Shown: positions 1 through 5,984, numbered from the stretch's first letter. The stretch is DNA of 9,257 bases from RH-AL1 sp964245015 (GCA_964245015.1 CAXTMA010000166.1:1-9257), one strand, 5' to 3'. Notes: generated by a model not told the origin, from the sequence alone. Made by a program: numbers and translations.

Positions 1-585
1 GTTGAGGACGGCGAGGGCGCTGGTCTGCCCGCTGGCGAGCGCCAGCGGCGCCAGGGCGGTCACGACGGCCTGCACGCTGGCGTCGGTCGCGCCGCCGGCC
101 GGCAGCGCCAGCGCGATGTTGTTGCCGTTGATCTCGACGGGCAGGCGATTGGTCTGGCTGATGGCCTGGCCGCCGAGCCCGAGCGTCAGCAGGCCGCCGA
201 TCGCCGTCACCACCGCCGCGATGGTCGCGTCCTGCGCCGGGGTGCCCAGCGCGGCCAGGATCCTCGACAGGAGCTGCAGCTCCGAGAAGCTGACGGCGGC
301 GCTCGATCCGCCGCCCGCGCTGTTGCCGACCGCGGCCGCGGCCAGCGCCTGGACGCGGATCTGGGTGCCGGCGATCAGCGCCTTGGCCCAGATCTCGCCG
401 GTGTCGGACACCGAGGTCGACGTGCCGCCGACGCTGGAGGCCACCACCGTGCCGGCGGTGGACAAGGTCGCCGGCTGGCCGTCGCTGGGCAACAGCACCG
501 CCGTGCCGCTGAGCACGCCGACCAGCAGCGGGCCGTTGCCCAGGCTGGCCCAGCTCGTGGTGAGGGCGAGAGAGTCGGCGCTCAT
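1..585 (-). CDS. Phage structural-like protein, C-terminus beyond window
   Basis: An open frame of 195 codons runs from ATG at 585 to the window edge with no stop, so the C-terminus is missing. The start overlaps the upstream stop as ATGA (582-585), which fixes it. The protein begins MSADSLALTTSWASLG. It is rich in Ala, Gly, Ser and Thr, with alternating hydrophobic residues suggesting beta structure in about residues 1-75, including a GEIWAKAL segment. That N-terminal style (W-x-x-LG, gp-h-x-V, then 'iWA+a') is familiar from small virion and fibre proteins of tailed phages. A helical Ala-rich stretch follows (about 95-145), then a segment beginning LPVEINGNNIALALP. There is no signal peptide or membrane segment. 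It is the last gene of a coupled run that starts with the XhlA-like gene. A virion or tail-fibre-associated role is inference; no family was recognised with certainty. Confidence 0.6.
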   Translation of the reverse strand, partial: MSADSLALTTSWASLGNGPLLVGVLSGTAVLLPSDGQPATLSTAGTVVASSVGGTSTSVSDTGEIWAKALIAGTQIRVQALAAAAVGNSAGGGSSAAVSFSELQLLSRILAALGTPAQDATIAAVVTAIGGLLTLGLGGQAISQTNRLPVEINGNNIALALPAGGATDASVQAVVTALAPLALASGQTSALAVLN

Positions 586-878
586 CGACGCGTCCGGGCA
601 GGAGGATGGGCGGGATCGGGCGCCGGCGGGGCGTCGCAGCTGATCGCGCAGTTGCCGACGATCATCGTGATGCGGCCGTGATCGGTCAGGGTCACGCTGG
701 GCGACCCGTAGCCGAGGGACTCGCCCGGCGGCACGGTCCATTCCGATCGCGGGTCGCCGCCCGACCAATGGCAGGTGACGTGGCGTATGCGACCGTCGCA
801 GGTTCGCAGGTGCATGGGGTCGGCGTCGGCGACGTCGAAGGCGAGGGTCGCTGCGAGGGCGGCAAGCGCCAACCTCAT
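582..878 (-). CDS. Small secreted Cys-containing protein, unknown function
   Basis: The gene encodes 98 residues. I chose ATG 878 because it overlaps the upstream stop as ATGA (875-878) and opens directly into a signal peptide: MRLALAALAATLAF, with probable cleavage after an Ala-Asp-Ala stretch near residue 20. A longer in-frame start at 938 would bury this signal inside the protein. The mature part has four cysteines in two groups (TCDG...VTCHW and GNCAISCD), enough for two disulfides, which fits a periplasmic location. The tail is Pro/Ala/Arg-rich (PPAPDPAHPPARTRR). Its stop overlaps the next ATG (582-585). I recognise no family. Its place behind a single-pass membrane protein and near lysis genes would allow an outer spanin-type or periplasmic partner role, but there is no lipobox, so a classical o-spanin is unlikely. 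Confidence 0.6.
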   Translation of the reverse strand: MRLALAALAATLAFDVADADPMHLRTCDGRIRHVTCHWSGGDPRSEWTVPPGESLGYGSPSVTLTDHGRITMIVGNCAISCDAPPAPDPAHPPARTRR

Positions 879-1483
879 CGCTCCGGCCCCGGCGCGATCG
901 CGAAGGGCATGTCGGGCGTCACCTCGACGATCGGCCACTGCAGGACTTTCTGCACCGCGTTGCAGTAGAACTTGCGCTCGATCCGCATCCGGGCGTCTGG
1001 CTCGAGAGTGCCGTCCGGTCGTCCACGGCTCACGACCGCGTCGCGAGAGATGCGGATCGGACGAATGAAGGTCTTGTCGATGCCGACTTGGCTGAGCGGG
1101 AAGGCCCAGGCCGTCTCGGACTGGTTGATGATGTTGCCCAGCCGGTCGTAGGCGCGGAAGACCACCTTGCCCTCGCAGATCTTCAGCAGGTGCGGACTGA
1201 CGCGCATACGGAGATCAGACCCGGGCGAGACGGCCGGCGTGGCGATCTCAACGGTGGTCAGGGTCGGCGGGTCGCGATCGGTCGCTGAAGCGAAAACCCA
1301 AGCGATGAACACGGCCAGGACCAAAAGCGAACCGTAGAACAGCGTTCCGATCAGAAAGCCGGCGACGCGCCGAGCGCGGCCGGCGCGACGGATCGCTTCG
1401 ATGTGAGGGCGCATGGGCGCCGGAATGTGGTCCGGGTCGATCGGCGGCAGCGCGTCGCGCAGGGGAGAGCGGAAATCCATCAT
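875..1483 (-). CDS. Single-pass inner-membrane phage protein with periplasmic beta domain
   Basis: The gene encodes 202 residues. ATG 1483 overlaps the upstream TGA by four bases, and the second codon is also ATG. Residues 1-38 are a charged, Arg-rich cytoplasmic segment, 42-66 form one clear transmembrane helix (AGFLIGTLFYGSLLVLAVFI), and 67-202 are periplasmic. The periplasmic part has alternating beta-like stretches and two cysteines, C103 (KICEGKVVF) and C174 (KFYCNAVQKV), that could form one disulfide. The N-in/C-out topology follows from the positive residues before the helix. It sits between the XhlA-like gene and the small secreted protein, and is coupled to both by ATGA overlaps. An inner-membrane partner in lysis is possible, but the domain lacks the long coiled coil of typical i-spanins, so I leave the function open. 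Confidence 0.7.
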   Translation of the reverse strand: MMDFRSPLRDALPPIDPDHIPAPMRPHIEAIRRAGRARRVAGFLIGTLFYGSLLVLAVFIAWVFASATDRDPPTLTTVEIATPAVSPGSDLRMRVSPHLLKICEGKVVFRAYDRLGNIINQSETAWAFPLSQVGIDKTFIRPIRISRDAVVSRGRPDGTLEPDARMRIERKFYCNAVQKVLQWPIVEVTPDMPFAIAPGPER

Positions 1484-1782
1484 ACGTGGACCAGCCCCGA
1501 CTTGAAGACGGCCGTCATGACCGCGAGGATCACGGTCGCGATTACGATGCGAACTGCCCAGGTGATGTTGCGGCGGATATCGTTGATCGCATCGTCGCAG
1601 GTCTTCAGGTCGGCCTTGGTGGCGTAGGTTCCCAGCGACTCCTTGATCGTGGCGTCGACCGTATCGAGGCGGGTCTTCATCACGTCGACGAAGCTCTCGA
1701 GCTTGGCCTGCAGGACGGCCATCGACTTGTCGAGTGAGTGGAGGGTCGGTCCGGTCGGACGCTCTTCGCTGTCGGCAGCCAT
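1480..1782 (-). CDS. XhlA-like coiled-coil/transmembrane protein, probable holin-associated
   Basis: The gene encodes 100 residues. The frame stays open far upstream, but ATG 1782 is preceded by AAGGAA (1790-1795) at a 7-base spacing, and the upstream part of the frame is only the shadow of the papain-fold gene. Residues 15-70 form an amphipathic, probably coiled-coil region (SLDKSMAVLQAKLESFVDVM and following). Residues 74-93 form one transmembrane helix (TWAVRIVIATVILAVMTAVF), ending with a short hydrophilic tail. This layout (helical N-terminus, the 'I..ni.W..riviatil' junction, C-terminal membrane anchor) is that of the haemolysin XhlA family, which works with a holin in phage lysis. It lies in the lysis cassette, 29 bases after the papain-fold gene, and is coupled to the next gene by ATGA. 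Family assignment rests on architecture and the helix junction, not a search. Confidence 0.6.
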   Translation of the reverse strand: MAADSEERPTGPTLHSLDKSMAVLQAKLESFVDVMKTRLDTVDATIKESLGTYATKADLKTCDDAINDIRRNITWAVRIVIATVILAVMTAVFKSGLVHV

Positions 1783-1789
1783 GGGCGAA

Positions 1790-1795
1790 TTCCTT
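1790..1795 (-). promoter_or_regulatory. Ribosome binding site deciding the XhlA-like start
   Basis: AAGGAA on the minus strand lies seven bases before ATG 1782. It separates the real 100-residue gene from a much longer open frame that merely shadows the upstream gene. Confidence 0.6.
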
Positions 1796-1811
1796 GATCG
1801 GATTGGGGGGA

Positions 1812-2309
1812 TCAGGACGCCGCCCGCCCGGTCGCGGCGAGCGCGACCGCGAGGAGTTGCGGGGTGACGTGGCGCAGGCCGACGGCGAGTTCGTGCGGGA
1901 GCACGCCGGCGTGGATCAGCGCGGCGGCGATCAGTTCGGAGCAGATCCAGCTCGACGGCTCGGCCCAGTCCCGCTCGGGCGTGGGATGGGCGGGGTGCAC
2001 GAAGACGGCGCTGACGAAATGCGCGATCGCCGCGACGTCGTAGGGCTTGCCGAGCTGGTCGACGAGGAAGGCGCGGAAGCGCTTGGCCGCATCGTCGTCG
2101 ACGGTGACGTCGCGGAACCACTCGCCCGCCGTCGCGCCGGCGTCGTAGCCGATTGGGCGCAGGGCGACGCCGCCCCCGAGATGAGCGCCGAGGTAGCTGT
2201 CGCACACCGCGGCGTCGACGTGGCTGTAGGGCCAGCCGAGCTGGGCGGCGCGTATGTAGCCGGCCGGGTAGACGTCGCTCGCGTTGAAGCGGAGGCGGAT
2301 GCTCGCCAT
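1812..2309 (-). CDS. Permuted NlpC/P60 (YiiX-like) papain-fold protein
   Basis: The gene encodes 165 residues. GGAG lies six bases before ATG 2309. The order of motifs is that of circularly permuted NlpC/P60 or YiiX/YaeF-type proteins: a catalytic-type His comes first (H30 in WPYSHVDAAV), then a GKPYD motif (87-91), and the nucleophile-type Cys comes late (C123 in WICSELIAAAL). Proteins of this superfamily act as cysteine peptidases, amidases or acyltransferases; phage members are often annotated as peptidoglycan amidase-like. No signal peptide is visible. It lies between the Holin_LLH-like protein and the XhlA-like protein, so a cell-wall or virion-associated role is likely. The substrate cannot be read from sequence. 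The two key residues are intact, so an active enzyme is expected. Confidence 0.75.
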   Translation of the reverse strand: MASIRLRFNASDVYPAGYIRAAQLGWPYSHVDAAVCDSYLGAHLGGGVALRPIGYDAGATAGEWFRDVTVDDDAAKRFRAFLVDQLGKPYDVAAIAHFVSAVFVHPAHPTPERDWAEPSSWICSELIAAALIHAGVLPHELAVGLRHVTPQLLAVALAATGRAAS

Positions 2310-2335
2310 GGGCGGTCTCCGGCATGGGGAAGGGT

Positions 2336-2402
2336 GCGCCCGGCGCGCGCGGTGTGGGCGCGCGTGATCGGGGCGGCCCGCGGTGGCGGGCGCGCCGGGC
2401 GC
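2336..2402. repeat. 13-bp GC-only inverted repeat with an overlapping hairpin in a gene leader
   Basis: The arms at 2336-2348 (GCGCCCGGCGCGC) and 2390-2402 (GCGCGCCGGGCGC) are perfect reverse complements, with a 41-base loop. Inside the loop a second perfect hairpin, GCCCGC at 2376-2381 and GCGGGC at 2386-2391, shares two bases with the right arm, so the two folds compete. The element fills the roughly 100-base gap between the Holin_LLH-like stop and the papain-fold start. Neither strand has a T tract after it, so it is not a standard intrinsic terminator. GC-only composition makes such repeats fairly easy to obtain by chance. Confidence 0.45.
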
Positions 2403-2409
2403 GTTCGGG

Positions 2410-2880
2410 TTACGCTTTCGCCGGCGTCACGTGGGCGAGCTTGCCCTCGGGGGCGACGCCGATCTTGGCGACCTGCGCCAGGATCATCGGCTTCAGCGTG
2501 TTGCCGAGCGTCGAGGCGACCCAGGGCGCGGACTTGAGCAGATACTGCTCGGCCGTCGCCACCAAGGTGTTGCCGACCTCCACCGAGACGGTCTTGCCCT
2601 TCGTGGCGCCCTCGACCTGGGTGACCGCGTAGTTTACTGCGCTCTCGATCCGCTGCTGCGTCAGGAACTCGCTGGCCAGCGAGCCGGCCCAGCCGGGCAG
2701 CGCGCGGCAGCCATAGGCGATGGCGGCGCTGACCGCCGTCACGGCAAGCGGCTGCGCCCACGCGAGCGCTTGGCTAGCATAATCCCCGACGGGCACAGCG
2801 ACGGCGGAGAGGGGCACAGCCGCCGAGGCGGTGAACGACAGGGTGCACGCTGCGGCGAGCGCGAGGTATCCGAGCTTCAT
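2410..2880 (-). CDS. Phage protein resembling Holin_LLH family, probable holin or lysis membrane protein
   Basis: The gene encodes 156 residues. ATG 2880 has GAGG nine bases upstream. The N-terminus (MKLGYLALAAACTLSFTASA) is a signal peptide or signal anchor, with an AxA-type site after residue 20. A second hydrophobic stretch covers about residues 37-58 (ALAWAQPLAVTAVSAAIAYG). The rest is helical: RIESAVNYAVTQVEGATKGK, followed by a helix with VATAEQYLLK. An N-terminal hydrophobic anchor followed by an 'ai..aV..vE....gk.k...a...l' helix is characteristic of phage holins of the LLH/superfamily 6 type. The gene directly follows the endolysin by 67 bases, the usual lysis-cassette position. If the N-terminus is cleaved, the protein would have a single membrane helix, so its role as pore former is inferred. 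Confidence 0.55.
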   Translation of the reverse strand: MKLGYLALAAACTLSFTASAAVPLSAVAVPVGDYASQALAWAQPLAVTAVSAAIAYGCRALPGWAGSLASEFLTQQRIESAVNYAVTQVEGATKGKTVSVEVGNTLVATAEQYLLKSAPWVASTLGNTLKPMILAQVAKIGVAPEGKLAHVTPAKA

Positions 2881-2947
2881 GATGTTGATCCTCGTGATTA
2901 CCCGGGATCCGCCGGGCGCGGGTCTTGGTCGCCTGCGAAGCCTGCGG

Positions 2948-3547
2948 TTAAGCCGAGGTCCGGGCGGCGGTCATCGCCACGTCGAAGTGCCGGGCCAGCG
3001 CGGCGACGTCGGCGGCGTGGTCGGTGCCGTTGATGATGCGCCGCGCGTTGGTCCAGTCCGAGCCGTGCGCGGTGAAGTAGGTCGACAGCTTGCGGCCGGT
3101 GAACCAGCCCTCCAGCATGCCGAAGAACATCACCGCGGCGGCCATGTCGGGGCGCATGGCGAGCGCCGGCGTCTTCACCATGCTCTCGCCGGCCTTGAGC
3201 AGGCCGCGGGCGTGCAGCTCCTTGTCGGCCTTGGCGTAGTTCGCCTCCCAGGTCAGCTGCACGTCACCGCGGCCGTCGTAGATCCTGTGCCAGGGGCCGG
3301 CCGGCACGCCGTAGGCGCGGCCGCGGCCATGGCCGTATTCCTCGATCGGCTGCATGGTCGCGGCGGTTTCCCAGCGCGTGGTGCCGAGGATGTAGGCGAT
3401 GAAGCGGGTGTCGCCGCTGGGCTGCAGCTTCTCCCAGCCGTTGAGGATCGCCTCCATGCCGGACACCTGGCTTGCGGAGAGGTGACCGGCGAAGACGGGG
3501 CGGCGCACGGCGGCGAAGAACTTCGCCCGGTCGTAGGTGATCGTCAT
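2948..3547 (-). CDS. GH19-family endolysin (chitinase-like muramidase)
   Basis: The gene encodes 199 residues. I prefer ATG 3547, with GGAG nine bases upstream, over an in-frame TTG at 3562 that would overlap the terminator T tract. The family signature is clear: Y90-D-GRG-(D)-V-Q97-L-T-W-x-x-N103-Y104 matches the 'Y.GRG.iQLTw..NY' motif of glycoside hydrolase family 19. Upstream, T57-R-W-E60-T occupies the place of the catalytic general-acid Glu in 'HE(t/s)', and E69/E70 follow. GH19 phage enzymes cleave the glycan strands of peptidoglycan at lysis. There is no signal peptide, so release depends on a holin, and a holin-like gene is the next gene downstream. The usual His before the catalytic Glu is Trp here. 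The gene lies immediately after an intrinsic terminator, an unusual position described separately. Confidence 0.88.
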   Translation of the reverse strand: MTITYDRAKFFAAVRRPVFAGHLSASQVSGMEAILNGWEKLQPSGDTRFIAYILGTTRWETAATMQPIEEYGHGRGRAYGVPAGPWHRIYDGRGDVQLTWEANYAKADKELHARGLLKAGESMVKTPALAMRPDMAAAVMFFGMLEGWFTGRKLSTYFTAHGSDWTNARRIINGTDHAADVAALARHFDVAMTAARTSA

Positions 3548-3556
3548 CGGAGGCGG

Positions 3557-3560
3557 CTCC
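3557..3560 (-). promoter_or_regulatory. Endolysin ribosome binding site
   Basis: GGAG on the minus strand lies nine bases before ATG 3547 and directly follows the terminator T tract. It decides the ATG start over the upstream TTG. Confidence 0.55.
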
Positions 3561-3587
3561 AAAGAAAAACCCGCCGGTGAGGGCGGG
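3561..3587 (-). terminator. Intrinsic terminator abutting the endolysin ribosome binding site
   Basis: Read on the minus strand: CCCGCC (3587-3582), a 6-base loop, GGCGGG (3575-3570), then TTTTTCTTT (3569-3561). This is a short GC stem with a strong T tract, oriented to stop transcripts from the glycosyltransferase side. The T tract ends one base before the endolysin GGAG (3560-3557), so termination here would remove the endolysin from any upstream transcript. No promoter fits between them. Confidence 0.8.
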
Positions 3588-3646
3588 ATGTGTGGCGAGG
3601 TGCAGTTTGTCGACGCGACATGCGTATCGATCGCCGCGCCCCGACC

Positions 3647-3651
3647 GGAGG
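3647..3651 (+). promoter_or_regulatory. Ribosome binding site deciding the start of the plus-strand moron
   Basis: GGAGG lies four bases before ATG 3656. It shows that this ATG, not the upstream ATG at 3590, starts the gene. No convincing -35/-10 pair was found in 3588-3645. Confidence 0.6.
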
Positions 3652-3655
3652 TGCT

Positions 3656-4165
3656 ATGTTCGGCCTATTGGATCATCTCAAAGAGGAAGCCGCCGTGATC
3701 GAGGGCGCGCCGATCTCATTCGCTGCCGCCTGCTTGGCGGCCTTCGGCATCTGCTACGTTCTTTTCCGCTCGCGATTGACATTTTTGAGCGAGACGATCG
3801 CTGACTATAAAGAGCGATTGGCAGCAATCTCGCCGGCTCAACTGAGCAAGTCGATCCGGATCAATCTTCCTGCAACGGGTTCGTCAGTGCAGCACGAGAT
3901 CTTTGTCCAAGGCACGGTGAAGCCGCGAGGGTCCGAGGTGCAGGTGTTCGTTCTGGCTGGCAACGGACGCTGGTATCCACAGGACAGAGCAACCTACAGC
4001 GGCGACACCTGGACAGCACGATGCTGGATTGGATCGCCTGAAACAGCGCGCGGGGCAGCCTTCCAGATTGTTGCGATCGACGGCGGGCAGCGACTTCGCG
4101 AGCCGGTCGACCAGCTCCCGATTGACGTTGCGCGCTCGAGAACCCTGACACTGTACCGGGCCTGA
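3656..4165 (+). CDS. Membrane-anchored beta-sandwich protein, plus-strand moron candidate
   Basis: The gene encodes 169 residues. A GGAGG site fixes ATG 3656. Residues 1-17 are cytoplasmic, 19-38 form a transmembrane helix (PISFAAACLAAFGICYVLF), and 40-65 form a charged helix, possibly a coiled coil. Residues 78-142 form a beta-rich domain with the pattern FVQG(83-86)...V-x-V-F-V-L...WYPQ(106-109)...G-x-x-W119...W-IG(124-126)...F136-Q-I. That pattern (v.G.v, wyPQ, g.W, iG, F.I) recurs in small Ig-like domains at the C-termini of bacterial membrane proteins of unknown function. It is the only plus-strand gene in this part, has lower GC than its neighbours, and converges on the glycosyltransferase gene with only 11 bases between stops. 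A role in prophage-host interaction, such as exclusion, is inference. The molecular function is unknown. Confidence 0.72.
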   Translation: MFGLLDHLKEEAAVIEGAPISFAAACLAAFGICYVLFRSRLTFLSETIADYKERLAAISPAQLSKSIRINLPATGSSVQHEIFVQGTVKPRGSEVQVFVLAGNGRWYPQDRATYSGDTWTARCWIGSPETARGAAFQIVAIDGGQRLREPVDQLPIDVARSRTLTLYRA

Positions 4166-4176
4166 CCGGCGCGGGG

Positions 4177-5127
4177 TCAGAACGCCGCGTCGAGGGCCAG
4201 CGCACCGTGACGCGTGCGGTCCTCGTCTCGCGAGGCGAAATAGGCCATCACGTCCCGGCGCAGCTCCGGCTTGTTGCCGGCCAGCTCGAGCAGGCCGGAG
4301 GTGTTGCGTTTCAGGTCGGCCGCGGGATCGAAGCCGTGCTTCTTCAGGATGTCCCAGCGCGAGATGTAGGACCGGCCAGCCTTCTCGCCGTGGTAGGCGT
4401 GGCGGATCGTGCCGCCGACATAGCCGACGTTGCCGACAAGATGCCGTTGCGCACGGGCCTGCCAGTCGAGGATCGGCTTGCGGTAGCCTTCGCTCATGCC
4501 GCCGGGAATGGAGATCTCGGCCTTGCCGATCATGGCCAGCGCCATGTGATGGTCGCCGGCGCCGAGCGCGGCCGTCTCGATCAGCCCGCCGGTCGCCTCG
4601 AGCGCGCTGCGTGTCGCCGCCCAGGCATAGCCGGGATGGGCGAAGCGGTAGCCGTCGCCGCCAAGCTTGTCGCAGGTGTCCGGCTCCTTGATCCACTGCC
4701 GCCCGAAGGAGTGGTGCAGTTCGAGGTGTTCGCCATGGGCGCCGAGGTCGTAGCAGTGCTCCCAGGGCTGCACGAAATCGAAGTGCTGCAGGGCGTAGAG
4801 CGTCTGCTCGGGCCAGCGCCCGTTGGTGAACTCGATGTCGCCGTCGATCCAGGCGACATATTTCCAGTCGCGAGGCAGGCGCGCGATCGCCGCGTTGATC
4901 AGCGCCTCCTTCTCCCAGATCACGGTCTTGGCCTGGAAGTGGTGGTGCTCGATGCCCGGCACGCCGGCGAAGAAGGGCGGCTCGTCGCCGTAGGTGCACT
5001 CGGCGACATGCACTTGGACGCCGTGATCCAGCATGTGCCGGATAAAGCGGGCGCAGTTCAGCGCGTGCGAGCGGTAGCGGCGCGGGTTGAAGAATGGCAC
5101 GATGACGTGGAGCAGATCGGCGCGCAT
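4177..5127 (-). CDS. GT-A-fold glycosyltransferase, phage-encoded
   Basis: The gene encodes 316 residues. GAGGGG lies five bases before ATG 5127. The N-terminus MRADLLHVIVPFFNPRRYRS has the first strand of a GT-A fold. W71-E-K-E-A-L-I-N resembles the 'kE.alN' motif of GT2 enzymes. W93-I-D95-G-D97 is the DxD-type metal/nucleotide-sugar site. G189-A-G-D191-H-H is the acceptor-side acidic motif seen in galactosyltransferase-like C-terminal domains. The segment IRHAYHGEKAGRSYISRW (241-258) fits the 'H..HG...R.Y..R' motif common in phage glycosyltransferases. Such enzymes transfer a sugar from a nucleotide donor, here probably in the cytoplasm since no signal or membrane segment is seen. Donor and acceptor are unknown; host surface glycan or a virion protein are both possible. 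It follows the RlpA-like gene by nine bases. Confidence 0.82.
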   Translation of the reverse strand: MRADLLHVIVPFFNPRRYRSHALNCARFIRHMLDHGVQVHVAECTYGDEPPFFAGVPGIEHHHFQAKTVIWEKEALINAAIARLPRDWKYVAWIDGDIEFTNGRWPEQTLYALQHFDFVQPWEHCYDLGAHGEHLELHHSFGRQWIKEPDTCDKLGGDGYRFAHPGYAWAATRSALEATGGLIETAALGAGDHHMALAMIGKAEISIPGGMSEGYRKPILDWQARAQRHLVGNVGYVGGTIRHAYHGEKAGRSYISRWDILKKHGFDPAADLKRNTSGLLELAGNKPELRRDVMAYFASRDEDRTRHGALALDAAF

Positions 5128-5136
5128 GGTTTCCCC

Positions 5137-5511
5137 TCAGTTCAGCTGTTCGACGGTGACGGTGGCGACGCCGCGGCGCTCCAGCCCGATCAGGCGGGCG
5201 GCGCCGCGACTGAGATCGAGCGAGCGGCCGGTCCAGGCGGCAGGTCCGCGGTCGGTGACGGTGACGACGGCGCAGGCCGCGAGGCAGACGCGCAGCCGCA
5301 TGCCGAACGGCAGCGAGCGGTGCGCCGCGGTGAGGCCGAGCGGATCGAACGGCAGCCCGCTTGCGGTGCGCCGGCCGCTCTCGGCGCCGTAGAACGAGGC
5401 GCGCATCGGCTCGGCGCCGGCCGGCATGTGCAGGAACGCGGCGATCAGCACGGCCGCCAGCGCGAGCGCGACGCCCCAGATGCGCCAGAACTCAGGCTGC
5501 GGCAGCAGCAC
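5137..5511 (-). CDS. RlpA-like double-psi beta-barrel protein, secreted or anchored
   Basis: The best start is GTG 5511, two bases after the upstream TAG, giving 124 residues; much of the longer open frame shadows the SGNH gene. Residues 10-28 form a signal peptide or anchor (RIWGVALALAAVLIAAFLH), with a possible cleavage at AGA (31-33). The rest is one RlpA DPBB domain: A38-SFYG, G46-RRTASG, LTAAH (60-64), LPFG (67-70), V84-TVTDRGP (84-90), and a 'GRSLDLSRGAARLIGL' stretch (95-110). RlpA proteins are lytic transglycosylases acting on denuded peptidoglycan strands. The position that is usually Glu in 'TASGE' is Leu here (TASGL), while the following Asp and the Asp of DRGP remain, so activity may be altered. 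There is no SPOR domain, unlike cellular RlpA. Two Cys (76, 80) are unusual for the family. It is probably co-translated with the SGNH gene. Confidence 0.82.
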   Translation of the reverse strand: MLLPQPEFWRIWGVALALAAVLIAAFLHMPAGAEPMRASFYGAESGRRTASGLPFDPLGLTAAHRSLPFGMRLRVCLAACAVVTVTDRGPAAWTGRSLDLSRGAARLIGLERRGVATVTVEQLN

Positions 5512-5513
5512 GG

Positions 5514-5984
5514 CTATCGGCCCATCGCGGCGAGCACCGCCCGGGCGAGTGCGGGATAGCTCGCCGGGTGGAACGAGCCGGCGCCGCGCACGAAGCTGAC
5601 GGTGCGGACCCCGCGCGCGACTGCCCAGGCGGCGACGATCGCCCGGGCCCGGATGGTGCGGGGATGGTCGGAGGGCAGGATCGCGATCAGCTCGCCGCCG
5701 GCGCGGGCCCGGATCGCGTCCATGGCGGCCGCCGAGCCGCCGTCGTTGGAGCCGGCCGAGACGACGGTGACGGCGTAGCCCGGACGCGTGTAGCCGAGCA
5801 CCACGCCGGACGAGATGCCGACCTGGGTGGAGGATGCGCAGCCGCGCAGGTAGGGCGCGATGCCGGCGGCGATGCTGTCGCCGACGAGCTGGCACGAGGC
5901 CAGCGCCGGCGAGGTGGCAGCGAGGCAGAGCGAAGACAACAGGGCGCAGGCCCACGGGCGCAGGGCGCCGGGCATCTTGGGCAT
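5514..5984 (-). CDS. Secreted SGNH/GDSL-type hydrolase
   Basis: The gene encodes 156 residues. ATG 5984 has GGAG eight bases upstream. The N-terminus is a signal peptide (h-region about 11-25). It ends at ALAS-C31, which can be read as a signal peptidase I site after ALA or as a lipobox (L-A-S-C); C31 may instead pair with C49. SGNH blocks are visible: block I G35-D-S37-I-A-A-G, block III A77-G-S-N80-D and block V F138-H139-P. Ser37, Gly78, Asn80 and His139 are in place, but the Asp usually three residues before the His is Gly (GSFHP), leaving a Ser-His pair. Family members are esterases or deacetylases, often on acetylated glycans or peptidoglycan. The gene follows the D-like hub gene by 37 bases and is tightly followed by the RlpA-like gene, suggesting joint action on the cell envelope. 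Confidence 0.8.
   Translation of the reverse strand: MPKMPGALRPWACALLSSLCLAATSPALASCQLVGDSIAAGIAPYLRGCASSTQVGISSGVVLGYTRPGYAVTVVSAGSNDGGSAAAMDAIRARAGGELIAILPSDHPRTIRARAIVAAWAVARGVRTVSFVRGAGSFHPASYPALARAVLAAMGR

Noticed and set aside
2..643. Plus-strand 213-residue open frame at the window start
   Set aside because: Antisense of the structural-like gene, whose start is fixed by an ATGA overlap; the plus-strand protein is Ala/Ser-rich without features.
4162..4180. Inverted repeat CTGACC/GGTCAG spanning the two convergent stop codons
   Set aside because: Two converging TGA stops produce most of this symmetry by themselves; the stem is short and has no T tract.
4207..5559. Plus-strand 450-residue open frame opposite the glycosyltransferase
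   Set aside because: Shadow frame typical of high-GC DNA; low-complexity composition, crosses two gene boundaries, and the minus strand holds clear enzyme motifs.
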